Made by a program: the position numbers and the translations under genes. DNA of 64,000 bases, taken from positions 558,001 to 622,000 of the forward strand of contig NZ_REFW01000001.1 of NCBI RefSeq assembly GCF_003688855.1, written 5' to 3'. Position 1 is the stretch's first letter, and each line of letters starts with the position of its first letter. This document shows positions 55,400 through 62,846 of the stretch, in pieces. The notes under the pieces were generated by a model. It was not told where the DNA came from. It saw only the letters and a program-made list of their open reading frames with translations, and ran no database searches. This DNA comes from Tessaracoccus antarcticus (lineage in GTDB: Bacteria > Actinomycetota > Actinomycetes > Propionibacteriales > Propionibacteriaceae).

Positions 55400-56065
55400 A
55401 TGGACAACCGCCAGATCTGGAATGACGTCGACGACTACCTGAACCCGCTCTTCGCGCCCGACGACGACGTCCTGACGGCCGCCCTGCGCGACAGTGACTC
55501 TGCGGGCCTGCCCCAGATTGCGGTGGCACCCAATCAGGGCAAGCTCCTGCAGTTGCTCGCCGGACTCGTGGGCGCCCGACGCATCCTCGAGATCGGCACG
55601 CTCGGCGGCTACAGCACCATCCGCCTCGCCCGTGTTCTGCCTGCTGACGGGCGGCTCGTCACCCTCGAGTACGAACCCCGTCACGCGGAGGTTGCGCGCG
55701 GCAACATCGCCCGCGCGGGCCTGGACATGGTGGTGGAGGTGCGTGTGGGCCCGGCGCTCGATGCGCTGCCGCTGCTCCTTGACGAGGAACAGTTCGACAT
55801 GGTCTTCATCGACGCCGACAAGGAGAACAACCCCCACTACGTCGAGTGGGCCGTGAAGCTGACCCGTCCCGGTGGGCTGGTGGTGCTGGACAACGTGGTG
55901 CGGAAGGGCCGCATCGTCGAGCCCGGGAACTGTGACCCCGATGTGGTCGGCACCCGGCGGGCGCTGGAGCTGATGGCCCATCACCCGCGTCTCGACGGTG
56001 TGGCCATTCAGACCGTCGGCACGAAGGGCCACGACGGCCTCGCGATCGCACGGGTTCTCGACTGA
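55400..56065 (+). CDS. O-methyltransferase (class I SAM-dependent), 221 aa
   Basis: Caffeoyl-CoA/catechol O-methyltransferase-like family (Methyltransf_3). The SAM loop is ILEIGTLGGYSTIRLAR, then LVTLEYEPRHAEVA, the metal-site type FDMVFIDADKENNPHYVEWA and GGLVVLDNVVRKGRI. The small size is normal. Substrate unknown. The start is the ATG at 55400 after CAGGAG, 34 bases behind the Nudix gene, so the two may be cotranscribed. Confidence 0.92.
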   Translation: MDNRQIWNDVDDYLNPLFAPDDDVLTAALRDSDSAGLPQIAVAPNQGKLLQLLAGLVGARRILEIGTLGGYSTIRLARVLPADGRLVTLEYEPRHAEVARGNIARAGLDMVVEVRVGPALDALPLLLDEEQFDMVFIDADKENNPHYVEWAVKLTRPGGLVVLDNVVRKGRIVEPGNCDPDVVGTRRALELMAHHPRLDGVAIQTVGTKGHDGLAIARVLD

Positions 56066-56146
56066 GTGGAGGCGCCCGGGGCGGCCGGGTGGGGCGCGAC
56101 CGCAGGGAGGGAATCACGGTCCCACGGCCCCCACCCAGCCGCTGTG

Positions 56147-56575
56147 TCAGTTGCGGCGCAGTGTGACGGCGAAGGCAATGATTCCCGCCAACGCCTCGGC
56201 GGTCATGAGGAAAACCAGGACCATGGGCACGTCGGCGCCCAGTCCGATGGCCAGGGCCGCCACGCCTGTCAGCGGCAGCGCCAGAACGCCCAGGAAGGCC
56301 AAGGCTTTGGTGAGCACGGCGTCGTCGCGTTCGTCACCGAGGGAGGTCCATGCCCGCTCGAACGAGGTGGCGGCGGAGGGCGAGCGCGTGGCACGCCAGC
56401 CCATGATGAGCGCCGCGACGATGGCGACGCCCGCCCCGACCAGGAAGCCGTTGCCCATGTTGCCGGGGGCCCGCTCCCGCAGCAGCAGGCCCACCCCCAC
56501 GAGTATCGTCAGGCCCACTGCGGCCATCATCAGCATGATGGCCTTCTGGCGGGATGTCATTTCAATTCTCGACAT
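56147..56575 (-). CDS. Small membrane protein coupled to an XRE regulator, 142 aa
   Basis: Four hydrophobic segments (about 12-31, 42-60, 88-108, 118-137) separated by a polar loop, with no known motif. It starts at the ATG at 56575 (GGAGAT upstream), inside the end of the XRE gene (14-nt overlap); the in-frame ATG at 56560 is an alternative. Small XRE gene plus membrane protein is a widespread pairing in which the membrane partner is often thought to modulate the regulator. Function here unknown. Confidence 0.75.
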   Translation of the reverse strand: MSRIEMTSRQKAIMLMMAAVGLTILVGVGLLLRERAPGNMGNGFLVGAGVAIVAALIMGWRATRSPSAATSFERAWTSLGDERDDAVLTKALAFLGVLALPLTGVAALAIGLGADVPMVLVFLMTAEALAGIIAFAVTLRRN

Positions 56576-56756
56576 GGAAGATCTCCTCGACTGTGCGGTG
56601 GAAGTGGCGGGCGATGGCGATGGCCAGGGGTAGCGACGGGTCGTAGCGCCCCGTCTCGATGGAATTGACGGTCTGGCGCGAGACGTTCAGCACCTCGGCG
56701 AGCTCCTTCTGGGACATGTCGTTGGCCACGCGAAGCTGGCGGATGTCGTTCTGCAT
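56562..56756 (-). CDS. Small XRE-family DNA-binding protein, 64 aa
   Basis: A stand-alone Cro/C1-type helix-turn-helix: MQNDIRQLRVANDMSQKEL, then AEVLNVSRQTVNSIETGRYD and LPLAIAIARHFHRTVEEIF. The relatives are YozG-like regulators of about 65 residues. AGGAGG precedes the ATG. Three inverted repeats TGTCAAG-N4-CTTGACA at 56773-56836 cover its own promoter and point to autoregulation. Confidence 0.93.
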   Translation of the reverse strand: MQNDIRQLRVANDMSQKELAEVLNVSRQTVNSIETGRYDPSLPLAIAIARHFHRTVEEIFHVEN

Positions 56757-56772
56757 GTCGACCTCCTCTCGA

Positions 56773-56836
56773 TGTCAAGTTACCTTGACATGTCAAGCGT
56801 ACTTGTCACTGCTGGGTGTGTCAAGGAGGCTTGACA
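56773..56836. promoter_or_regulatory. Triple XRE operator and promoter
   Basis: TGTCAAG-N4-CTTGACA occurs at 56773-56790 (perfect), 56791-56808 (one mismatch, directly abutting) and 56819-56836 (perfect). For the minus-strand XRE gene, -35 TTGACA (56824-56819) and -10 TACGCT (56801-56796) with a 17-bp spacer lie within sites 3 and 2. Confidence 0.85.
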
Positions 56837-56908
56837 CAGGGTCCGCGACTGGGGGTCGGACGCGACACGGGTGTGGTGAGGGGGTGCCGTGGCGCTAGTG
56901 TCCGTGGC

Positions 56909-57499
56909 ATGAGCGAATCCCTGGGATCGGTGCCGGACGGGCAACGTGTGACCGTGCGTCGTCGGCTGGAGGACGGTCGTCCCACCGACACCGTCGGCGT
57001 GGTGACGGGGCGCGACGAGGAGTCCGTCACCCTGGAGACCCGACAGGGGCCGGTGCGGGTGGTGCTGTCCACCGTCCAGGTCTTCAAACTCGTCACCCCG
57101 GCCCCGTGGCGGATCGCAAACTTCCTGCGTCGCGGGGAGCTGGCAGTCCTGTCGCTGAGCACCCTCCTGGGGCCTGATGCGCCCACGGAGGAAACAGTCG
57201 AGCTCATCGAGGACCTGCTGGGGGCGGAGACGCCGGTGTTCCTGTTGACGGAGGATGCCGGGCAGGCCGTCGCTGAGCTCGAGGGCCACGGCCTGGGCCA
57301 CCTCAGCCCGCTGCTGCTCACTCCCACCGCCGACCAGCCCGGGAGTGACGTCCTCGCCCTCGCCCACGCGAGGCTGCAGGACCAGCTGGGGGAAGTGGTC
57401 GCGGCAGGTGGCGTGCACTTCACCGCCACCGATCCCCATGCCGTCGAGGCTGCACGACAGTTTGGCTGGGAGGCCAGGATCTTCACGCCCCCCTCCTGA
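56909..57499 (+). CDS. Protein with SH3-like N-terminal and HAD-like C-terminal halves, 196 aa
   Basis: The first 65 residues (RVTVRRRLEDGRPTDTVGVV to VRVVLSTVQVFKLV) form a small beta-barrel resembling the SH3-like domain that precedes GNAT acetyltransferases in actinobacteria. The rest (ELAVLSLSTLLGPDAPTEE, ETPVFLLTEDAGQA, DPHAVEAARQFGWEARIF) resembles a HAD-type Rossmann fold but lacks the DxD nucleophile motif, so it is probably not a phosphatase. Function unknown. ATG 56909 is seven bases after TAGTGT (leaderless type). It is divergent from the XRE gene and may feel its operators. Confidence 0.7.
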   Translation: MSESLGSVPDGQRVTVRRRLEDGRPTDTVGVVTGRDEESVTLETRQGPVRVVLSTVQVFKLVTPAPWRIANFLRRGELAVLSLSTLLGPDAPTEETVELIEDLLGAETPVFLLTEDAGQAVAELEGHGLGHLSPLLLTPTADQPGSDVLALAHARLQDQLGEVVAAGGVHFTATDPHAVEAARQFGWEARIFTPPS

Positions 57500-57572
57500 C
57501 ACGGAGTTCTCCGTTCCCTGGCACGAAACAGGGCGTGCTCCGAGTTGTTCGTCGAGGTGCCTGTGCGGGGAG

Positions 57573-57615
57573 CCCTTCGATACGCCCTGCTCCTTCGTCG
57601 CGGGGCTACTCAGGG
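57573..57615. repeat. Possible intergenic repeat element
   Basis: CCTTCGATACGCCCTGCTCC and the following TTCGTCGCGGGGCTACTCAG resemble a dispersed intergenic repeat I know from several high-GC actinobacteria (TTCGAGACG...CTACTCAACC type). It is a single copy in this window. Confidence 0.35.
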
Positions 57616-57655
57616 ATCAACGTGTGGTTGTTCGTTGGGGGCTGCGGCAGGTCGG

Positions 57656-58300
57656 TCAGCTGCGCAGGTAGGTGAGGACAGCCTGCACTCGGCGCGCGGC
57701 TGTGGCGGCGTCCTGGAGGTCGAGTTTCGCGAAAATTGAGTTGATGTGTTTCTGCACCGCTTTGTCGGTGACGAACAACAGCGCCGCGATGGAGGGATTG
57801 GCGTGGCCCTGCGCCATCAGTCCCAGAACCTCCACCTCGCGCGGTGTCAGGCGCTGCATTTTCTGCGCCACGCTCCGGCGCTGCATCAGCGCCGTCACGA
57901 CGGCCGGATCGACGGCGGTGCCACCCTCGGCGACGTTCCGCAGCGACGCCACGAACGAGACGTCATCGAACACCCGGTCCTTCAACAGGTACCCCACCCC
58001 GGAGCCGCCGTCGGTGAGGAGTTCGTCGAGGTAGAGCTGCTCCACGTACTGCGACAACAGCACGACGGGGAAGCCCGGACGCAGACGTCGCAGCTCCAGG
58101 GCCACGCGGATGCCCTCGTCGGTGTTGCTGGGGGGCATCCGGATGTCGAGGAGCGCGAGGTCTGCGGCGGATCCCACGATGGCGGCCACCAACCCGGCCC
58201 CCGAGTCGGTGCTACCGACGACGTCGACGCCGTGGCTGGTCAGAAGTTTCTCCAGGCCCTGGCGCAGCAGGAACTGGTCTTCGGCAACGAACACCCGCAT
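57656..58300 (-). CDS. NarL/LuxR-type response regulator, 214 aa
   Basis: Receiver domain with acidic pair Glu7-Asp8 in FVAEDQF, phospho-acceptor Asp52 in LALLDIRMPP, Ser in VVLLSQYVE and Lys in YLLKDRVFD, joined to a LuxR-type helix-turn-helix (QRLTPREVEVLGLMAQGHAN, then IAALLFVTDKAVQKHINSIF). It starts at ATG 58300 after CGGAGG; the frame to 58321 is upstream sequence. Divergent from the histidine kinase gene, with which it should form a two-component system. The signal is unknown. Confidence 0.94.
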   Translation of the reverse strand: MRVFVAEDQFLLRQGLEKLLTSHGVDVVGSTDSGAGLVAAIVGSAADLALLDIRMPPSNTDEGIRVALELRRLRPGFPVVLLSQYVEQLYLDELLTDGGSGVGYLLKDRVFDDVSFVASLRNVAEGGTAVDPAVVTALMQRRSVAQKMQRLTPREVEVLGLMAQGHANPSIAALLFVTDKAVQKHINSIFAKLDLQDAATAARRVQAVLTYLRS

Positions 58301-58413
58301 GACCCACCTCCGCTCCTCCAACGCTCACAGCATGCCCCAGTCCCGGCGCAACCCGCACGGACGGGTCGCCAACAGTGGTGTGTGCACCACCGACAACCAG
58401 GTGGGGACCGGGC

Positions 58414-59676
58414 ATGCTGAGGGGCATGGAAGCCCTCCCTGAACGGTCACGACGTCGCACTGGGCCCCGGACGCGCAGCGGCGGCCTGAGTCGGCGACTC
58501 CTGAAGGACACCGCCACCATGGGTGACTCCCTGCGGCTAGTGGGCTTCGCCGCGTTCGAGGTACTCGCGATGCTGCGCTTCGCAGTGACGGCGCTGCTGT
58601 CCCTGCTGGGGTTCGGCGGCCTCGACGGGGCCTTCGACCAGGTTCGGTGGGACGCCGACAACCAGCGGCGGTGGGCGTCGACGACGGGGACGCGCGAGGT
58701 TTCCGCGAGCTACGAGGAGCCCCCGGCTGTCGCGCCCGGGGGCCTGGCCCAAGTGCGCGCCCAGCTCTGTGATCCCGCACGCGCCCGAGACCTTGACTGG
58801 CACCTTCTCAATCCGGTGGCCACGGTCCTCGGTGCCGCCGTGCCCTGGGGGCTCGTGCTGAGTGGTCTCTACGTGGGCCTCCAGGGGTTCTTCTTCCCGG
58901 GGGACACGTTCTTTCTCCTCGGCTCGATGGCTGTGATGTTGGTCCTCGCCCCACCACTGGCGCGGCTCGTCCAACGTCTCCACCGCCGTTGGGTGCGGTT
59001 CATGCTGGCGGGCGAGGTGTCGGACAACCTGGAGGAACGGGTTCGCACACTGACGGCCACAAGGATGACGGCGCTGGACATGCAGGAGGCGGAGATCCAG
59101 CGGATTGAGCGTGACCTCCACGACGGCGCCCAGGCGCGACTCGTGACGATCGGCATGACGATCACACAGGCGTCCCGCCTCATGAGGCACGACCCTGACG
59201 CCACGCTCGCCCTTCTTGACGACGTCAAGAACGACTCCGCCACCGCGCTGCAGGAGTTGCGCACGCTCGTGCGAGGCATCCGCCCGCCGGTGCTGGCGGA
59301 CCGCGGCCTCCCGGACGCGCTCCGCGCTCTGGCCGCGTCCAGTCCCATCGACACCGACGTGACCTCGTCGCTGGAGGGCCGGCTCGTCGGGTCGGTGGAG
59401 TCGGCCCTGTTCTTCGCCGTGTCGGAGTTGCTCACCAATGCCATCAAGCACTCGTCGGCCAGCCGGGTCACCATGACGTTGTCGGAGTCGGAGGGGAACG
59501 TGGTGGTGGAGGTGTTCGACGACGGCCTGGGTGGCGCGGAGGGTCAGGATGTTGCTGGTGGCGGTATCGCGGGGATCCGTCGCCGGCTGGCCCCGTTCGA
59601 CGGCACGCTGGACTTCGTGAGCCCCGTGGGTGGGGGGACATTCGCAACGATCCGGGTCCCGCGACCCATCGCCTGA
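58414..59676 (+). CDS. Sensor histidine kinase (HisKA_3 type), 420 aa
   Basis: NarX/DesK-like kinase. Two pairs of hydrophobic segments (about 40-65 and 130-180) surround a loop of about 65 residues. Dimerisation/phosphoacceptor box RIERDLHDGAQARLVTIGM contains His236; the ATPase domain has FFAVSELLTNAIKHSSA (N box), VFDDGLGGA (G1) and GGGIAGIRRRLAPFDG (G2). Start ATG 58414 (GGGGA upstream) or ATG 58426 (GAGGGG). It partners the divergent response regulator. Confidence 0.92.
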   Translation: MLRGMEALPERSRRRTGPRTRSGGLSRRLLKDTATMGDSLRLVGFAAFEVLAMLRFAVTALLSLLGFGGLDGAFDQVRWDADNQRRWASTTGTREVSASYEEPPAVAPGGLAQVRAQLCDPARARDLDWHLLNPVATVLGAAVPWGLVLSGLYVGLQGFFFPGDTFFLLGSMAVMLVLAPPLARLVQRLHRRWVRFMLAGEVSDNLEERVRTLTATRMTALDMQEAEIQRIERDLHDGAQARLVTIGMTITQASRLMRHDPDATLALLDDVKNDSATALQELRTLVRGIRPPVLADRGLPDALRALAASSPIDTDVTSSLEGRLVGSVESALFFAVSELLTNAIKHSSASRVTMTLSESEGNVVVEVFDDGLGGAEGQDVAGGGIAGIRRRLAPFDGTLDFVSPVGGGTFATIRVPRPIA

Positions 59677-59732
59677 GGGCGGTTGGGTGAAGTCGTGGCC
59701 TCCCACGGCGGTAACTCGTAGTGTCGTCTGAC

Positions 59733-60165
59733 ATGACTGAAGACGCGTTGGCAGCCCTGTATCCGCCCTTCGGACTGCGGGTCACGGCCGGAGACATCAC
59801 GCTGCGGGTGTTGCGTGACAGCGACCTGCCGTCCTATGCCGAGCTCATCTCGTCCCCGTTGTTCGCCGACGAGAACGCCCACCACGTCTTCGACTGGTGG
59901 ACCAAGGCCCCCCCAGCGTCGGCTGCGTGAAAGCCAGCAGTTCCTGTGGAGGGCCAGGGCCGCCATCACCCCGGAGGAGTGGTCCCTGACGCTGGGGGTG
60001 TTCGAGGGCGATCGGCTGATCGGGTCGCAGGACGTTTCGGCCCGCAACTTCGCCACGTTGCACGTGGTGGACTCGGGCTCCTACCTGCGGCTCGATGCCC
60101 ACTGGTTCGGCATCAGGAACTTCCACTGCGCAGGGCCTCGCGAGGTGGAACCCGCCCATATCAGT
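59733..60165 (+). pseudogene. GNAT acetyltransferase gene, frameshifted and 3'-truncated
   Basis: The frame from ATG 59733 (TAGTGT eight bases before) gives TEDALAALYPPFGLRVTAGD, ITLRVLRDSDLPSYAELI and FADENAHHVFDWWTKAPP, then stops at 59930. In the next frame the same protein continues RRLRESQQFLWRARAAITPE, GVFEGDRLIGSQDVSARNFA and YLRLDAHWFGI. The switch is explained by one extra C in a seven-C run at 59908-59914. Even with that repaired, the acetyl-CoA-binding C-terminal part is missing after about 60120. Either a decayed gene, or a C-tract error on an already truncated gene. Confidence 0.8.
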
Positions 60166-60182
60166 CTAGACAGGTATAGTCA
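60163..60182. promoter_or_regulatory. Presumed GntR operator/promoter of the aldolase operon
   Basis: AGTCTAGACAGGTATAGTCA contains -10 TATAGT (60175-60180). Its last 18 bases match the complement of 62720-62737 beside the GntR gene in all but three or four positions (TCTAGnCnnGTATAGTCA). Confidence 0.7.
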
Positions 60183-60222
60183 CAAGGGTTCGTGATCCTT
60201 TTTCGACGCACCGGAGGCGGCT

Positions 60223-61092
60223 ATGAGGGCATCCACTCTTGACATCGTTCGGCAGGCACAGGAGGGCGGCTACGCCGTAGGAGCGTTCAACGTCTTCGAT
60301 GACCTCAGCCTGCGCTCCGTGGTGCAGGCGGCCTCCGCCGCAGGATCGCCCGTCATCATCCAGTTCTCGGTTCGGACCGCACGCGCCATGGGTGTTGACC
60401 TCGTCACGGCCATGTTCCATGCTGCCGCGGACGCCGCCACCGTCCCGGTCTCGCTCCACCTCGACCATTGCCCGGACGTGTCCGTGATCGAGGACGTGGT
60501 GCGGGCCGGGTGGTCGTCGGTACTGTTCGACGCCTCCCACCTGGGACTGGCCGAGGCCAGGGAGCAGACGCGTCGAGTGGTCGACCTCGCCCACGCCCGC
60601 GGCGTTGAGGTGGAGTCCGAGATCGAGAACATCGTGGGGGTGGAGGACGGCGTGGGCAGCGACGTCCTGACGCATGCCTACTCGGAATCCGAACTCGTCG
60701 AGATCGCGGCGGAGACGGGCGCCGACCTCCTCGCTCCCCAACTCGGCACCGCACACGGGCTCTACAAGGGCCGCCCCGTCCTGCGACCGGACCGTGTCAC
60801 GGCACTGCGAAAGCTGAGCGACATGCCCATCGTGCTGCACGGCGGCACCGGACTCACCGATGCCGAGTTCAGGACGTTCATCGACGCGGGCGTCTCCAAG
60901 ATCAACGTCTCCACGGCCATCAAGCGCATCTACATGGAGGCCTCGGCCGAGGCGCTCCGCACTGCGCGTGATGCCAACCGCTGGGAGCCCCTGCCTGTCT
61001 TCGACGCCATCTCTGCCCGCGTGGCGGAGACCGTCACGGCGCACCTGGAGGCGTTCGGGTCCGTGGCTCGCGCGTCGGGTGGTTCCCGATGA
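60223..61092 (+). CDS. Class II fructose-bisphosphate/tagatose-bisphosphate-type aldolase, 289 aa
   Basis: Zinc-dependent aldolase of the GatY/KbaY/Fba class, cleaving a ketose phosphate to dihydroxyacetone phosphate plus an aldehyde. Zinc ligands lie in LHLDHCPD, QLGTAHGLYKG and VLHGGTGL; the phosphate-binding segment is GVSKINVSTAIK. GAFNVFDDLSLRSVVQAA is the usual N-terminus. Ribosome-binding site GGAGGCGG precedes the ATG. Its stop overlaps the next gene by four bases. Adjacent HAD phosphatase and DHA-kinase genes suggest catabolism of an unusual sugar rather than glycolysis. Confidence 0.92.
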   Translation: MRASTLDIVRQAQEGGYAVGAFNVFDDLSLRSVVQAASAAGSPVIIQFSVRTARAMGVDLVTAMFHAAADAATVPVSLHLDHCPDVSVIEDVVRAGWSSVLFDASHLGLAEAREQTRRVVDLAHARGVEVESEIENIVGVEDGVGSDVLTHAYSESELVEIAAETGADLLAPQLGTAHGLYKGRPVLRPDRVTALRKLSDMPIVLHGGTGLTDAEFRTFIDAGVSKINVSTAIKRIYMEASAEALRTARDANRWEPLPVFDAISARVAETVTAHLEAFGSVARASGGSR

Positions 61093-61880
61093 GCACCCCC
61101 ACCCTCCTCCTGGACTGCGACGGTGTTCTGGCCGACACCGAGCGCGACGGCCACCTCGTGGCCTTCAATCACATGTTTGAGGAACTTGGCGTGCCCATCC
61201 AGTGGGACGACTCCACCTATGCGGATCTCCTCCGGGTCGGCGGTGGGAAGGAGCGTCTCATGAGCTTCCTCACGGCTGAACGGGCCGCCGCCCTCGGCAT
61301 GTCCGATGACGCGGACAGCCGGCTCGACGTCGTTGGCCAGTGGCACGTGGTGAAGTCCAGAATTTTCCGCGAGCTGGTGGCCGACGGTGCGCTGGCGGCC
61401 CGGCCGGGGGTCGCGCGTCTCATCCACGAAGGGCTGGAGGCCGGTTGGTGCCTGGCGGTGGCATCCACCTCCGCCGTGGCGTCCGTCGAGTCCGTCCTCA
61501 CCTCTGTGGTGGGCGGCGACGCGGCGCGTTGCGTGAAAGTGTTCGCCGGCGACGTCGTCGAGCGCAAGAAGCCCGCACCCGACATCTACCTCCATGCCCT
61601 CCGGGGACTCGGTTCGGACCCGGCCAACACCGTGGTGGTCGAGGACTCCGGCGTGGGTTGCCGTGCAGCAGTGTCCGCGGGCCTGCCCGTGGTGGTCACC
61701 CTGTCGGGCTACACGGCCGGGGAGGATTTCACCGGAGCCGCTGTGGTGCTGACGGATCTGGGGGAGCCCTCCGCGCCGGCGCGCGTGGTCGACGACCCCG
61801 CTCGATTGGCCCCCAATGGCGACGCCGTGGTGGACCTCGCGTTCCTGCGCCGCGTCATCGACGCTCACGCCCCCGCCTGA
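61089..61880 (+). CDS. HAD-IA phosphatase (CbbY/Gph-like), 263 aa
   Basis: Motif I LLDCDGVLADTERDG (nucleophile Asp), a helical cap domain, motif II AVASTSAVAS, motif III ERKKPAPDIYLHAL and motif IV VVVEDSGVGCRAAVSAGLPV match CbbY/phosphoglycolate-phosphatase-type enzymes acting on small sugar phosphates. It is coupled to the aldolase gene through an ATGA overlap, so its substrate may be a product or precursor of that aldolase. It converges on the GntR gene six bases away. Confidence 0.92.
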   Translation: MSTPTLLLDCDGVLADTERDGHLVAFNHMFEELGVPIQWDDSTYADLLRVGGGKERLMSFLTAERAAALGMSDDADSRLDVVGQWHVVKSRIFRELVADGALAARPGVARLIHEGLEAGWCLAVASTSAVASVESVLTSVVGGDAARCVKVFAGDVVERKKPAPDIYLHALRGLGSDPANTVVVEDSGVGCRAAVSAGLPVVVTLSGYTAGEDFTGAAVVLTDLGEPSAPARVVDDPARLAPNGDAVVDLAFLRRVIDAHAPA

Positions 61881-61886
61881 GGCGGC

Positions 61887-62624
61887 TCAGGTGGTGTAGT
61901 CGAAGTGCAGCTTCATCCTGTCGCCGCGAAAAAGTATTTTCGAGTACTCGAACACCGTGCCGGATTGCTCCGAGATGGTGTCCTCCAGCAGCAGCAGCGG
62001 GGCCCCCTCGGCGACGCCGAGCAACTTCGCCTCCTGCCGGGTGGCGGCGACGGCTTCCAGTTGCTCGATGGTGCGGGCGGGTCGCAGGCCGTACTCCCGC
62101 TCGAGGATGACGCACAGCTGCTCACCCACCACGTCGTCCGTGGCGAGGTCCGGGGCCAGGGGGACGGGCACGAAGGAGCGGTGCAGGCTGACGGGGACGC
62201 CGTCGACGAGGCGTCGTCTGACGATCTCGTGCACGTCCACGCTGCGGTCCGTCCGGAGTGTGGTGCGCACCGATTCGCCGGGGATCGTGGCGCGCCGGGT
62301 CACGAGTTCGGTGGTGGTGGTGAAACCCATCTGTTCCAGCTGTTCCCGGATGCCCCGGTACGCCGGAGATCGGGCGGAGATCTTCTGTTCCGTGACGAAA
62401 GTGCCCTTGCCGGGGACGCGGTAGAGCAGGCCGTCGTCGACCAGGGCATTGAGAACGCCGCGCACCGTCATGCGTGAACAGCCGAAGAGGTCGTTGAGGG
62501 ACACCTCGGAGGGGATCCGGTCCCCGGGCTTGAACTCACCATCAGCGATGCTGCTCCGCAACGCGTTCTCGATCTGCACGTACAGGGGAACCGAGGAGTT
62601 TCTGTCGAGCGTGCTGGGCGCCAT
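61887..62624 (-). CDS. GntR-family (HutC/UTRA) transcriptional regulator, 245 aa
   Basis: The N-terminal winged helix (PLYVQIENALRSSIADGEFK, then PSEVSLNDLFGCSRMTVRGV and RVPGKGTFV) is followed by a UTRA ligand domain (YRGIREQLEQMGFTTTTELV, LHRSFVPVPLAPDLA, LLLLEDTISEQSGTVFEYSK). UTRA regulators usually bind small sugar phosphates or amino-acid-derived ligands. Two matching DNA sites at 60163 and 62720 flank it and lie before the aldolase and dhaL genes, so it probably controls both. Confidence 0.94.
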   Translation of the reverse strand: MAPSTLDRNSSVPLYVQIENALRSSIADGEFKPGDRIPSEVSLNDLFGCSRMTVRGVLNALVDDGLLYRVPGKGTFVTEQKISARSPAYRGIREQLEQMGFTTTTELVTRRATIPGESVRTTLRTDRSVDVHEIVRRRLVDGVPVSLHRSFVPVPLAPDLATDDVVGEQLCVILEREYGLRPARTIEQLEAVAATRQEAKLLGVAEGAPLLLLEDTISEQSGTVFEYSKILFRGDRMKLHFDYTT

Positions 62625-62719
62625 GTGGTGTCTCTTTCCATCGGGTCGTCCGACGCGGGTCCTGCTGGCGTCAGGCGTCGCGTGGGCGCATCTCGATCCA
62701 CCCCAGCGCGGTAAAGTCC

Positions 62720-62737
62720 TGACTATACTGGGCTAGA
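62720..62737. promoter_or_regulatory. Presumed GntR operator/promoter between gntR and dhaL
   Basis: The plus strand contains TATACT (62724-62729), a -10 for dhaL; the complement reads TCTAGCCCAGTATAGTCA, the same pattern as at 60165-60182. It may serve both divergent directions. Confidence 0.7.
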
Positions 62738-62846
62738 ACACCCAGTCGCCACCTTGGTTTCGACCCGACGATCAACGCCGATCCGTCACCATCGTGATCC
62801 CCCTCGACGACGTGACATGCACGCACGATCAGGGGAGGGGCACGGG

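Noticed and set aside
56786-56795. Fourth MarR box TGACATGTCA
   Set aside because: It arises from two abutting XRE operators (CTTGACA followed by TGTCAAG) and lacks the flanking promoter geometry of the MarR targets.
57500-57655. Small gene between the SH3/HAD-like gene and the response regulator
   Set aside because: No frame has a plausible start with ribosome-binding site; the segment looks like intergenic repeat sequence.
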